Source: Paenibacillus antri | GTDB taxonomy: Bacteria > Bacillota > Bacilli > Paenibacillales > YIM-B00363 | Length of the DNA: 64,000 nt | Assembly: GCF_005765165.1 (NCBI RefSeq) | Contig: NZ_VCIW01000014.1 | Coordinates: forward strand, 62,001 to 126,000 | Direction of reading: 5' to 3' | Part shown: piece after piece, positions 18,335-26,832 of the stretch | Layout: every line of letters begins with the position of its first letter | Position numbering within the stretch: position 1 is the stretch's first letter | The notes under the pieces: generated by a model | Told to the model about the DNA's origin: nothing | The model's database searches: none | What the model saw: the letters and a program-made list of their open reading frames with translations, nothing else | Position numbers and translations under genes: made by a program

Positions 18335-19600
18335 ATGAAGTTATGGAGCAAAGAGCAGGGCGGAGCCGCCTTACGGATCGGCGCACTGACCGCTTTGGCG
18401 CTAAGCGCCGCCCTCGTGACAGGCTGTTCGTTGCAGCCTGCCGCGGCGGACGACACGAATGGAGCCCAGGAAGCGCCGCAAACGAAAATCGTAAGAATCG
18501 AGAAAGTAGGAAAAACGAAGATCGGCGAGCCGCTGGAGCAAGTCGCGGACGTATTGGCGTCCGTCCAAATCGACGTGTTCGCGAAGACGAGCGCCGAGGT
18601 AGAAGCGGTCCTAAAGAAACGCGGGGACTGGGTGGAAGCCGGCGAAACGATCGTACAGTTGAAGCAAGATGACGCGCTTCTCGCATTGGAATCTGCGGAG
18701 CTCGGTCTACGAAGCGCGCAACGCACCTTTGCGACGGGAGATCAAGAGATCGCGAACCAAAAGCTGCAAATGAAAAATCAAATCGCCCGCATGGAACAGC
18801 AGGCGAAGGATTTAGAAGAGAATTATAATTTGATGTTGAACGAGTTCGAGCTTGGCAATGTGACGCAGCGAGAGCTGGATCAAACGAAGACGAACTTGAC
18901 GCTGCTTCAGTCCGATCTTGACCTGTTGAAGAAGCAGGAGGCGGCGATGGATGCGAAGCTCACGATGGAACAGTACGAGATTCAGTTGAAGCAGGCTCAG
19001 CTTCAATACGAGCAGGCCGAACGCCAGATGGAAAATTACAATATTAAAGCGCCGATTAGCGGACTGCTGACGGAGCTCCCGCTAGAAGTCGCTATGACGA
19101 CGCAGCCGGGTACGAAGGCGCTGCAAGTCGTGAAGACCGATCCGCTGAAGGTGAAGGCGGAGCTGACGCAATCGGCGGCGGATGCGGTTCGCGGAAAGAC
19201 CGAGTTGACGTTCTACGTCCCGGGCGTAACGGAAGCGGCGAGCGGAACGGTCGCCTTCCTGTCCCCGGTCATGAACGCGGCGACGAAGTCGTATACGCTG
19301 GAACTGGAAGTGCCGAACAAAGACAATAAGCTCATGCCGGGAATGAAGGCGCAGGTACTGTTATCCGAAGAAGAGGACCAAGTGGTCGTCGCGGTACCGA
19401 CCTCCAGTATCGTCCGAGAGGGCAGCGAAAACTACGTATTCGTCCTTAAGGGAGACACGGTGGAAAGGCGTCAGGTCAAACTCGGCCGTATTAACGAAAC
19501 GATGCAGGAAGTGCTTTCGGGCGTCTCGGAAGGCGAGGATCTTGTCATCTCCGGTCAGCATCAGCTGAACGACCAAGAGAAGGTACAACTCGCCCAATAA
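18335..19600 (+). CDS. RND/MFP-type efflux adaptor lipoprotein (HlyD/AcrA family)
   Basis: 421 residues. The signal sequence ends in a lipobox, LVTGC, so the mature protein is lipid-anchored outside the membrane at Cys about 30. Then come a biotinyl-lipoyl-like half (VLKKRGDWVEAGETIVQL, near 90-107), a long alpha-hairpin coiled coil about 125-230 rich in Gln/Glu/Leu heptads, the return lipoyl half (YNIKAPISGLLTELP), a beta-barrel, and the membrane-proximal domain ending VVISGQHQL. It pairs with the permease just upstream and probably links it to substrate delivery. ATG 18335 follows GGAG at a normal distance. Adaptors are not universal for Gram-positive RND pumps, so a two-component system is notable. 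Confidence 0.92.
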   Translation: MKLWSKEQGGAALRIGALTALALSAALVTGCSLQPAAADDTNGAQEAPQTKIVRIEKVGKTKIGEPLEQVADVLASVQIDVFAKTSAEVEAVLKKRGDWVEAGETIVQLKQDDALLALESAELGLRSAQRTFATGDQEIANQKLQMKNQIARMEQQAKDLEENYNLMLNEFELGNVTQRELDQTKTNLTLLQSDLDLLKKQEAAMDAKLTMEQYEIQLKQAQLQYEQAERQMENYNIKAPISGLLTELPLEVAMTTQPGTKALQVVKTDPLKVKAELTQSAADAVRGKTELTFYVPGVTEAASGTVAFLSPVMNAATKSYTLELEVPNKDNKLMPGMKAQVLLSEEEDQVVVAVPTSSIVREGSENYVFVLKGDTVERRQVKLGRINETMQEVLSGVSEGEDLVISGQHQLNDQEKVQLAQ

Positions 19601-19614
19601 TCGAAGGAGGATTT

Positions 19615-21375
19615 ATGACTATGAAATATTGGGGAAAGCCGGTTGTTCTTGCGTTCCTGTCCGCGGCGGTGCTCGTTTCGGGCGCAGGAATCGGAACGGC
19701 CGGCGCTGCGGAAACGGGTACGAACGCGGCGGCCGCAACGCAGAAAGCCGAGCCGACGTATAAGGTGAACGCTTCATTGCGCACCGAAGCGAAGAGCGTC
19801 GCGATGCAGCGTACCGCAACAGGCATAAGCGTCGCGGCCGTTCTTCGATTGAAGAACGTAACCGGAAGCGTGGCTCGAGTCCCGGACTACGAGCTGCATG
19901 TCCATACGTCCGACGGCGTATCGTATCGGTTGGACGCTTCCGCGACGAATGCCAGGTCGGTGCGTCCGCAAGCCGAAATCGAGGTTAGCTTTATGGCGAA
20001 CGTGGATGGCGTCGACGCATTGGACATCGCAAGCTTGCGATGGGTAGATGTGAATAAGTACGTGTATCCGAAAAAAGAGACGGTAATCGTTGAGCTGCCG
20101 GCTTCCGGTTCCGTATGGACGGGGATCGGCGCAAAGGTAAGCGGAGTGGCGGAAGCGGCTTGGGGCCAACCGTTCGAAATCAAGGCGTTGAAGTCTCCGT
20201 TGCGGTATACGGCTGTGGCCGTCAATGAGCAATCGTCCGAAACGGGCTTATCCACCGTGTTAAAGCTGTTGGTTCAAAATCCAAGCGCCGTAAAACAATC
20301 CGTACCGGCACTGACGATCGAAGGGCATGACGGGAAAGAAGCTTTCGTCGGCCAACGCGCCGAAGCGGGGGACATCGTGCTGCTGCCGGGCGAGGACACT
20401 TTCATACATATGGTGCTCCCGAAGAAGCCGAATTCTACGTTCAAAAACGTTGTCTTTTCAACGACGGAGACGTTCGTATCCATGGCAAGCGGGACGCCGC
20501 AGCCGAACGCGTACAGCGTCGGGCGCGTGTCCCTGGCGCTTCCAGCCAAGTCGACGGCGGCGTTCACGGCGCCGCGGTATACGCTAGGCGAGAACGTAGA
20601 CGTGAGCAAGTTCAGCGATGCGATTCCGAAAGAAGTCAAAGTCGCGCTAGTGGAAATGAGCATGCACGAGACGACCGGAGCGAGCTACCAAACGGTGGTG
20701 GCGAAGGTCAGAGTGGAAAACGAGGGCAACAAAGCGCTGCCGATTCCGCCGCTCCTAGCGGAATTGCAAAGCAGCGAAGGGTACCAATACGTAGGTACGA
20801 GACAAAGCAACGCGCCGACGCAGGTGCTGCCGGGTCTTGCGACCGTTGTCGCCTACACTTTTACCGTGCCGTCGTCGGAGACGGGCAAGGATGTAACGTT
20901 GAAGCTGCAAGAACCGGTTGTAACCGCCTCGGGCGCGGCCTATCGCTCCGACTTAGCCGCAGTAAAATTGGATGTCGAGCAGCCGGGCTCGGATCGTACG
21001 TTCTCGTTCTATCCATACACGGTCCAGGTCAAGTCGAAGCACTTAGCATGGATGTACAATATCGCCACTGGCTATTCCTATAAGCTGAAGTTGAATTTAG
21101 AAATTCAACAAGACGAGCAAGTCGTCACCGATCGAGACTTTTCCTTAATGGAGATCGAAATCGTCGACGGTCTTGGAAGGGCAGTCGGATCGACGGAACT
21201 TTCGTTCGTGAACAGCTTGCCGAACGGCAATCGCAGGCTGCTCAGCGGGGAAACCGTCGTCAACTTCGCGAATCTGAATACGGAGCAGGCGGAAAATCAG
21301 TTGACGATTCGCATTTACGAGTCGATTCAAACGCCGACGGGTACGGTCAGACGATTAATCACGTCTATTAAATAA
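19615..21375 (+). CDS. Secreted protein of unknown function, paralogue of the 12.7-kb gene
   Basis: 586 residues (or 584 from ATG 19621, better spaced from GAAGGAGG). A signal peptide precedes GTAGAAETG. Modules align by eye to the protein at 12752-14914: VLRLKNVTG...YELHVHTSDG...ELPASG in the first part, VENEGNKALPIPPLL in the middle, and FYPYTVQVKSK near the C-terminus. No enzyme motif. It starts 14 bases after the efflux adaptor, so permease, adaptor and this protein form one operon; it may be an extracellular partner of the exporter, but that is inference from context. Terminator follows immediately. Confidence 0.75.
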   Translation: MTMKYWGKPVVLAFLSAAVLVSGAGIGTAGAAETGTNAAAATQKAEPTYKVNASLRTEAKSVAMQRTATGISVAAVLRLKNVTGSVARVPDYELHVHTSDGVSYRLDASATNARSVRPQAEIEVSFMANVDGVDALDIASLRWVDVNKYVYPKKETVIVELPASGSVWTGIGAKVSGVAEAAWGQPFEIKALKSPLRYTAVAVNEQSSETGLSTVLKLLVQNPSAVKQSVPALTIEGHDGKEAFVGQRAEAGDIVLLPGEDTFIHMVLPKKPNSTFKNVVFSTTETFVSMASGTPQPNAYSVGRVSLALPAKSTAAFTAPRYTLGENVDVSKFSDAIPKEVKVALVEMSMHETTGASYQTVVAKVRVENEGNKALPIPPLLAELQSSEGYQYVGTRQSNAPTQVLPGLATVVAYTFTVPSSETGKDVTLKLQEPVVTASGAAYRSDLAAVKLDVEQPGSDRTFSFYPYTVQVKSKHLAWMYNIATGYSYKLKLNLEIQQDEQVVTDRDFSLMEIEIVDGLGRAVGSTELSFVNSLPNGNRRLLSGETVVNFANLNTEQAENQLTIRIYESIQTPTGTVRRLITSIK

Positions 21376-21381
21376 TCTAGT

Positions 21382-21415
21382 AAGAAAGCCCCTTTCGCGA
21401 GGGGCTTTCTTGATT
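21382..21415 (+). terminator. Intrinsic terminator of the RND operon
   Basis: Perfect stem AAGAAAGCCCC / GGGGCTTTCTT with loop TTTCGCGA, followed by a T-rich stretch. Confidence 0.88.
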
Positions 21416-21419
21416 TGTC

Positions 21420-21449
21420 TTGCCACGATTCGACGTCGTTCGTTATGAT
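21420..21449 (+). promoter_or_regulatory. Sigma-A promoter of the small anchored protein
   Basis: TTGCCA at 21420-21425, 18-base spacer, TATGAT at 21444-21449, 40 bases before the start codon. Confidence 0.6.
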
Positions 21450-21489
21450 TAGATTCATAGAGAACGATATTGGTAGAGGAGCGCGAGAC

Positions 21490-22071
21490 ATGCGTTGGGG
21501 AAAAGTGGCGGCTGCGGTCGCGGCGATCGGCTGCGGCGTCTGGGTCGGTTCGATGTTGACGACGTTCGCGAGCGGCATTCCGGCGGCGGGACAACCCGGT
21601 TCGTCGGAGGATCCGGTCGTGACGAAAAGCTATGTGGATGAACAAATTCAAAGAGCGCTAAACGGCGAGGCGGTAGGCGGTTCGAACACGACGAACGCGA
21701 CGATCGAGGAGTTGAAACGTCGGATCGCGGAGCTGGAGGAACAGCTCGCGAACGGCGGAGCGTCGGCATCGGTGCCTTATGCGGTCGTTCGGCTGAAGGC
21801 GGGACATATGCTGCTCGGGGATACGGGGACGGAATTTATCGTACGAACGGGACAAGCGTATGTGCATAGCACGCCGGAGAACGGCGTTCCCGACGTGACG
21901 GACGGCGTCGATCTGAAGCTGGATACGCTCATTCCGAAAAATCATCTGCTGATGATTCCGCGCGAAGGCCGCGGGGTGAAGGTAAAAGCGGATTATCCGA
22001 ACGACGTGTACGTGACGATTAAAGGGAAATACGTCGAAGTCGACGCGAAAGGGAACGAAGTATCGCAGTAA
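21490..22071 (+). CDS. Small secreted or membrane-anchored protein, unknown
   Basis: 193 residues from ATG 21490, preceded by GAGGAGCG at good spacing; the frame is open further upstream but without a ribosome site and across the promoter. One N-terminal hydrophobic segment (GKVAAAVAAIGCGVWVGSML) acts as a signal or anchor. Next come a disordered Gly/Ser/Pro stretch, a short coiled coil (ATIEELKRRIAELEEQL, near residues 75-92) and a C-terminal beta-rich domain with VRLKAGHMLLGDTGTEFIVRTG and PKNHLLMIPREGRGV. The last part looks like a small beta-barrel such as seen in wall or outer-surface binding modules, but I do not recognise a family. It is a single-gene unit. Confidence 0.7.
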   Translation: MRWGKVAAAVAAIGCGVWVGSMLTTFASGIPAAGQPGSSEDPVVTKSYVDEQIQRALNGEAVGGSNTTNATIEELKRRIAELEEQLANGGASASVPYAVVRLKAGHMLLGDTGTEFIVRTGQAYVHSTPENGVPDVTDGVDLKLDTLIPKNHLLMIPREGRGVKVKADYPNDVYVTIKGKYVEVDAKGNEVSQ

Positions 22072-22110
22072 GGGCTAAATATTGCCCTTGGTGACAATAT
22101 GTTAGCGTCT

Positions 22111-22137
22111 TGAGTTCGGCGCGGGCGAGCCATACTA
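22111..22137 (+). promoter_or_regulatory. Possible forespore (sigma-G) promoter
   Basis: CATACTA at 22131-22137 matches the sigma-G -10 (CATNNTA), with TGAGT at 22111-22115 as a -35, spacing 15 (slightly short). It lies 35 bases before a spore-protein gene, whose B. subtilis relatives are sigma-G controlled. Confidence 0.4.
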
Positions 22138-22171
22138 CAGGTACACCCCTACAGCGAGGAGGTGAACCACC

Positions 22172-22468
22172 ATGGCGAAAGGATCCGCGAAACGCAACCA
22201 GCTCGTGCCCGAATCGCACAAAGCGCTGGACGCGTTGAAGTATGAGATCGCCGCGGAGCTCGGTCTTCCGGTCGGCCGGAATAAAGTCGGCGCGTTCGAC
22301 GCCGAATTCGCGGGCGAGCTCGGCGAAACCGGGGCCTCCGGCTATAACGGCAAGGAGGATTATTGGGGCCACATCGCTTCTCGGGATACGGGGGCGGTCG
22401 GCGGCCATATTACGCGTCACTTGATCCGCAAAGCGCAACAGGACTTATTCGAATCGATGAAGCAATAA
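22172..22468 (+). CDS. Alpha/beta-type small acid-soluble spore protein
   Basis: 98 residues. These proteins coat and protect spore DNA and are degraded by the GPR protease at germination. The two hallmark blocks are present: KYEIAAELGL (residues 26-35, containing the GPR cleavage context) and DTGAVGGHITRHLIRKAQQ near the C-terminus. Family members are usually 60-75 residues; here about 25 extra residues (including VGAFDAEFAGELGETGAS) separate the blocks, and the insert itself looks like a second protease-type Glu-Phe-Ala site. GAGGAGGTGA is ideally placed before the ATG. A candidate sigma-G -10 lies upstream. Confidence 0.88.
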   Translation: MAKGSAKRNQLVPESHKALDALKYEIAAELGLPVGRNKVGAFDAEFAGELGETGASGYNGKEDYWGHIASRDTGAVGGHITRHLIRKAQQDLFESMKQ

Positions 22469-22519
22469 ACGCGGTCTAAAACGGTGATGCGGCGCGAGGG
22501 ACGGCGCAGATCCTAATAT

Positions 22520-22548
22520 TTGACACGTATCGACACATGGGGTATGAT
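22520..22548 (+). promoter_or_regulatory. Sigma-A promoter of metK
   Basis: Consensus TTGACA at 22520-22525, 17 bases, TATGAT at 22543-22548. The transcript would start near 22555, immediately in front of a terminator-like hairpin. Confidence 0.8.
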
Positions 22549-22557
22549 GGAATATCG

Positions 22558-22604
22558 AAAGGTTCGAAACCTTTTCCTGAATTTCAGGGAAAGGTCCTTT
22601 TTTT
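22558..22604 (+). promoter_or_regulatory. Attenuator-like element in the metK leader
   Basis: Two mutually exclusive hairpins. Hairpin A pairs 22558-22564 with 22568-22574 (7 bp, three-base loop). Hairpin B pairs 22570-22579 with 22585-22594 (10 bp, one G-U, five-base loop) and is followed by CC and seven Ts (22598-22604), an intrinsic terminator. They share CCTTT at 22570-22574. Hairpin B could alternatively just terminate the upstream spore-protein transcript, but it lies downstream of the metK promoter. No S-box (SAM-I) riboswitch sequence is visible. Confidence 0.5.
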
Positions 22605-22674
22605 GTGTATGCGTCTTTCTAAGCATAGATTGGTCACCGGCGCAGCAAAATATTCTTTATAGGAGGTCGATTCC

Positions 22675-23877
22675 ATGACACAAGTACGTGGACGTCGCCT
22701 GTTTACGTCCGAATCCGTAACCGAGGGACATCCGGATAAAATCTGCGATCAAATTTCCGATTCCGTACTCGACGCTTTCTTGAAAAACGACCCGAACGCG
22801 CGCGTAGCGTGCGAAGTTTCCGTAACGACCGGTCTCGTGCTCGTCGCCGGCGAAATCAGCACGCGTTCCGAATACGTGGACATTCCGTCCATCGTGCGCA
22901 ACACGATCAAGGAGATCGGATACACGCGCGCGAAGTATGGCTTCGATTATCAAACTTGCGCGGTGCTGACGTCGATCGACGAGCAGTCGGCCGACATCGC
23001 GATGGGTGTCGACAAGGCGCTCGAAGCGCGCGAAGGCACGATGAGCGACGCGGAGATCGAAGCGATCGGCGCGGGCGACCAAGGCCTCATGTTCGGCTTC
23101 GCCGTGAACGAAACGCCGGAGCTCATGCCGCTCCCGATCTCGCTCTCGCATAAGCTGGCCCGCCGCCTTACCGAGGTGCGCAAAGAAGGCATCCTTGAGT
23201 ACCTTCGTCCGGACGGCAAAACGCAAGTCACGATCGAATACGACGGGGACAAGCCTGTGCGCGTCGATACGATCGTTATTTCCACGCAGCACGCCGAAGA
23301 AATTACGCTCGAGCGTATCAAGCAGGACATCATGGCGCAAGTGATCAAGCCGGTCGTTCCGGAATCGCTGCTCGACGCCGACACGAAGTTCTTCATTAAC
23401 CCGACGGGCCGTTTCGTCATCGGCGGACCGCAGGGCGACGCCGGCCTCACCGGACGCAAAATCATCGTCGATACATACGGCGGTTATGCGCGTCACGGCG
23501 GCGGCGCGTTCTCCGGCAAGGACCCGACGAAGGTCGACCGTTCCGGAGCGTATGCTGCTCGCTACGTCGCGAAGAACATCGTCGCCGCAGGCCTCGCCGA
23601 GAAGTGCGAAGTGCAGGTCGCTTACGCGATCGGCGTCGCCCAGCCGGTATCGATCGCGGTCGATACGTTCGGCACGGGCAAGGTCGCCGAGGAGAAGCTC
23701 GTCGAGCTCGTGCGCAAGCACTTCGACCTGCGTCCGGCCGGCATCATCAAGATGCTCGACCTTCGCCGTCCGATCTATCGCCAAACCGCGGCGTACGGCC
23801 ACTTCGGCCGCACCGACTTGGACGTGCCTTGGGAGCGCACGGACAAGGCGGATCTGCTCCGCGCGGAAGCATTGTAA
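22675..23877 (+). CDS. metK: S-adenosylmethionine synthase
   Basis: 400 residues, cytoplasmic. It makes S-adenosylmethionine from methionine and ATP, releasing phosphate and pyrophosphate; the active enzyme is a tetramer. Family motifs are all visible: [14 protein letters not shown] near residue 15 (ATP and Mg2+ binding), [11 protein letters not shown] near 122 (signature 1), [19 protein letters not shown] near 270 (signature 2, P-loop-like), and [13 protein letters not shown] at the C-terminus. AGGAGGTCG gives an ideal start at ATG 22675. It is monocistronic, with a consensus promoter and unusual leader upstream and a strong terminator downstream. Confidence 0.98.
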   Translation: MTQVRGRRLFTSESVTEGHPDKICDQISDSVLDAFLKNDPNARVACEVSVTTGLVLVAGEISTRSEYVDIPSIVRNTIKEIGYTRAKYGFDYQTCAVLTSIDEQSADIAMGVDKALEAREGTMSDAEIEAIGAGDQGLMFGFAVNETPELMPLPISLSHKLARRLTEVRKEGILEYLRPDGKTQVTIEYDGDKPVRVDTIVISTQHAEEITLERIKQDIMAQVIKPVVPESLLDADTKFFINPTGRFVIGGPQGDAGLTGRKIIVDTYGGYARHGGGAFSGKDPTKVDRSGAYAARYVAKNIVAAGLAEKCEVQVAYAIGVAQPVSIAVDTFGTGKVAEEKLVELVRKHFDLRPAGIIKMLDLRRPIYRQTAAYGHFGRTDLDVPWERTDKADLLRAEAL

Positions 23878-23899
23878 AGCCAAAGCGATTACGCCTCGA

Positions 23900-23940
23900 T
23901 ACGTCGTTCGCCCGAAGCCGGGCGGACGGCGTATTTTTTT
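23900..23940 (+). terminator. Intrinsic terminator after metK
   Basis: A 15-bp stem (TACGTCGTTCGCCCG with CGGGCGGACGGCGTA, two G-U pairs) closes an AAGC loop and runs into seven Ts. Confidence 0.9.
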
Positions 23941-24055
23941 GCCAAAATTTAAAGGTCACGGACACAAAGCGGGAACTCTCCTACGAAAGTTGTAAGAAGG
24001 AAGGCGGAGCAAGGGAAGGAGGGAGCAGGACGTACGCACGTATCCAGAAACTGGC

Positions 24056-24084
24056 GTGCAACTTTTCCCAAGTCTCTGAAGTCT
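24056..24084 (+). promoter_or_regulatory. ECF-sigma-like promoter motif (site 4 of 4)
   Basis: TGCAAC at 24056-24061 followed by TTTT, then AGTCTA at 24079-24084, 17 bases after the AAC. Layout and spacing match site 1 at 3441-3469. Confidence 0.4.
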
Positions 24085-24121
24085 ATTTAAGGTAGAGAGA
24101 TAGACTAGACTTCTCAGGTAG

Positions 24122-26785
24122 ATGGGAGAGAGAATTGACAGGATGGGTGAGAGAAAAACCATAAAGCGGTTGGGGAAGCCGGTGATTGCCAGCGCGATCG
24201 CGGGTACCCTCATCTTCGGACCCTCGTTCGTTCCCGGCGTCGCGGGATGGGCTTCGGCGGCGACGACGGCGGCTCAGCAGCAGCTGACGCTGCAGCAGGA
24301 GTCGATCGTCACGGCCGGAGTGAAGCAGCGATCTTATGTTTGGACGCGTACGACGAAAACGAATCAAAACGTCTCGACGAATGTGAAGGTCATCGTTGCG
24401 GACCTGAATCATCCGAATGTCAAGCTGGATGTCATGACGGGCCAAGACGGCCAATTCACCGAAAAGGATAACGTCCTAAATATGGCCCGCTCGACAGGCG
24501 CCGTGGCGGGCGTGAACGCGGACTACTTCGATATGGCTTCGACGGAGCCGGCTCCGTTCGGTCCGCAAGTCTCGAGCGGCGCGCTCATGGCGACGCCGGC
24601 CCTCGGTCTGCAGGGCATGTACGCCTTCGGGATTACGAAGCAAAACAAACCGATTATCGAGACGTTCGCTTCGCAAGGCGTCGTGACGGCGGCCAACGGA
24701 CAGACGTACGCCTTAACCGGGTTGAACCGCGTCGTAGGTACGCTAGGGAACGCGATCTACAAATACGACGCCGCCTGGGGCAGCGTGATGCGCGCGAAGG
24801 ATGCGACGGCGCATACGGAGGTGCTCGTCGTAGACGGCGTGGTGCAGAGCATCTTCACCGGCGGCAGCCGCTATCCGGAGGAAGCGCCGGCGAACGGGTT
24901 TATCTTAAGCGCCGGCGGAACGGGAGCCGAGTTTATCGCGAACAACGTGAAGGTCGGCGACAAGCTGGAGGCAAAAGCGACGCTCGTCCCGGTGAACCCG
25001 AATCTGACGTATACCGAAAACGACTTCAAAATGCTCGTCGGCGGACATACGATTCTATTAATCGACGGGGCGGCGGCATCGTTCACTAGAGACGTAAGCG
25101 GCATCAGCGGCAGCGGCAACACGGCCCGTACGGCGGTAGGCTTCGATAAGAGCGGCCGATACGTCTATATGGTCACGGCCGACCATGCGGCGGGCAGCGT
25201 CGGTCCGACGCTGTCCGATTTCCAGAAGCTGCTCATCGAGCTTGGGCTGTGGCGTGCCGTCAACCTCGACGGCGGCGGCTCGACGACGCTCGTCTCCCGT
25301 CCGCTCGGCGAGTTCGAAGCGGCGCTGGCGAACGTGCCGAAGGACGGCTCGCAGCGCCGCGTCGTGAACGGCCTGGGCGTGTTTTCTACGGCGGCGCCCG
25401 CGGCGTTGAAGGACTTCATCGTCGACGGTCCGAAGCTGCTCTGGAAGGGGCAGACGGTCTCCTACAACGTGAAGGCGTACGACGTCAACTATAACCCGCT
25501 CGATCCGAAGACGCTCGCCGCGCCGGTCCAATTCAAGGCGCGCGGGACGAATCTGATGGTCGACCCGACCACCGGCGTCTTCACGGCGACGGCGGGCGGC
25601 GCGGATACGGTCGTCGCTTACTCGGGCAACGTCGGCGAAGACCTGCCCGTCGAGATCGCCGACCGGCATCGCATTGCGAAGCTGGAGATCGTGCCGAACG
25701 CGGCGCCGTCCAAGTGGAAAGTCGGCGACGCGATCCAGCTGGGGCTGCGAGCGACGCTTACCGACGGACGCATCGGCACGATTCCGGCCGACCTCGTGAA
25801 GTGGAGCCAGTTCGGCGCGAACGGCTCGATCGTCGGCGACACATTGACGTTCCTCGGGTACGAAGAGGGCGCGAAAGAGTCGATGCTCGTCGCAAGATTC
25901 GACGGGTTCCCGACGCCGCTCGCCGTTCCGGTGCCGCAGCAGCGCAACCTGACCGACTTCGCCGCGGTGCCGTGGAGCATCGCGCCAGAGAGCTATCCGG
26001 CGCAGGCGATTGCCGACGCGAAGCTGTCCGGCGAGACGAACAACCCTTGGCTCAGTCTCGCGTACGATTTCTCCGCCGGCGACGGCGCGACGGACCTGGC
26101 GGCATACGCGACGTTCAACGGCAGCGACGGAGTCGCTTTGGACAGCGGCGCGAAGGCGTTCCAGCTGGATGTCTTCGGCGACGGTCAAGGCGGCCGGCTG
26201 CGGGCGGAGTTCACCGACGCGACGGGCGCGCTCCAGCGGGTGACCCTCGCGGAGAGCGTCGATTGGACGGGGTGGAAAACTGTCTCCGTGGAAATGAAGG
26301 ATTTCGACCCTGCGACGCTGAAAAGAATATATGTCCTTAGCAAAAAACAAATCAAAGGCGAAATCGCGATCGATAACTTGTCGCTGCAATATCCGGAAGC
26401 GGCGAACGCGAACCCGGTCGCGGTCGCGCTGACCGTCGGCAAGAAGGACGTCGTCGGCGGCGGGCAGCCGCAGCAGCTGGACGTGGCGCCGGTCATCGAC
26501 AAGGAGCGGACGTTCGTACCGGTGCGGTTCGTCGTGGACGCGCTCGGCGGACACGTCGATTGGGATGCGGCCGACAAGAAAGTGACGATCCGCAAGGGCG
26601 GCCACTTCATCGAGCTGTGGGTCGGCAATACGGATTTGATCGCCGACGGCGAGCGCACCGTCTCCGACGTGCCGCCGATGCTGAAGAGCGGGCGGACGAT
26701 GCTGCCGCTGCGGTTCGTGTCGGAGCAGCTGGGATTGAACGTGGCGTACGACCCGGCGACGAAAGGCATTACGATTCAGGAGTAG
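24122..26785 (+). CDS. Secreted phosphodiester glycosidase-domain protein with C-terminal copper-amine-oxidase-N-like domain
   Basis: 887 residues (880 if ATG 24143, which has GGGAGAG about 12 bases upstream). A signal peptide ends near GWASAA. Residues about 75-420 form an NAGPA-type phosphodiester glycosidase domain: VNADYFDM, GGHTILLIDG, RTAVGFDKSGRYVYMVTADH and NLDGGGSTT are its landmarks; the family removes GlcNAc or other sugars linked through phosphodiesters. Then follow an Ig-like region (about 430-530), a jelly-roll-like carbohydrate-binding region (about 630-755) and two copies of the amine-oxidase-N/stalk fold at 765-887 (ERTFVPVRFVVDALGG, GRTMLPLRFVSEQLG). It probably acts on wall teichoic-type polymer or exopolysaccharide. 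Next gene degS starts 47 bases later. Confidence 0.85.
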   Translation: MGERIDRMGERKTIKRLGKPVIASAIAGTLIFGPSFVPGVAGWASAATTAAQQQLTLQQESIVTAGVKQRSYVWTRTTKTNQNVSTNVKVIVADLNHPNVKLDVMTGQDGQFTEKDNVLNMARSTGAVAGVNADYFDMASTEPAPFGPQVSSGALMATPALGLQGMYAFGITKQNKPIIETFASQGVVTAANGQTYALTGLNRVVGTLGNAIYKYDAAWGSVMRAKDATAHTEVLVVDGVVQSIFTGGSRYPEEAPANGFILSAGGTGAEFIANNVKVGDKLEAKATLVPVNPNLTYTENDFKMLVGGHTILLIDGAAASFTRDVSGISGSGNTARTAVGFDKSGRYVYMVTADHAAGSVGPTLSDFQKLLIELGLWRAVNLDGGGSTTLVSRPLGEFEAALANVPKDGSQRRVVNGLGVFSTAAPAALKDFIVDGPKLLWKGQTVSYNVKAYDVNYNPLDPKTLAAPVQFKARGTNLMVDPTTGVFTATAGGADTVVAYSGNVGEDLPVEIADRHRIAKLEIVPNAAPSKWKVGDAIQLGLRATLTDGRIGTIPADLVKWSQFGANGSIVGDTLTFLGYEEGAKESMLVARFDGFPTPLAVPVPQQRNLTDFAAVPWSIAPESYPAQAIADAKLSGETNNPWLSLAYDFSAGDGATDLAAYATFNGSDGVALDSGAKAFQLDVFGDGQGGRLRAEFTDATGALQRVTLAESVDWTGWKTVSVEMKDFDPATLKRIYVLSKKQIKGEIAIDNLSLQYPEAANANPVAVALTVGKKDVVGGGQPQQLDVAPVIDKERTFVPVRFVVDALGGHVDWDAADKKVTIRKGGHFIELWVGNTDLIADGERTVSDVPPMLKSGRTMLPLRFVSEQLGLNVAYDPATKGITIQE

Positions 26786-26832
26786 GCGGAATCGACGGAC
26801 GCATTTTCCAGATATAAAGAGGTGAACTTCCA

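Noticed and set aside
22469-22674. S-box (SAM-I) riboswitch before metK
   Set aside because: Neither the conserved kink-turn nor the GGCAACC-type elements are visible; the leader is too short before the terminator.
22657-23883. A 408-codon minus-strand open frame opposite metK
   Set aside because: Arg/His-rich shadow of a highly conserved gene; no ribosome site.
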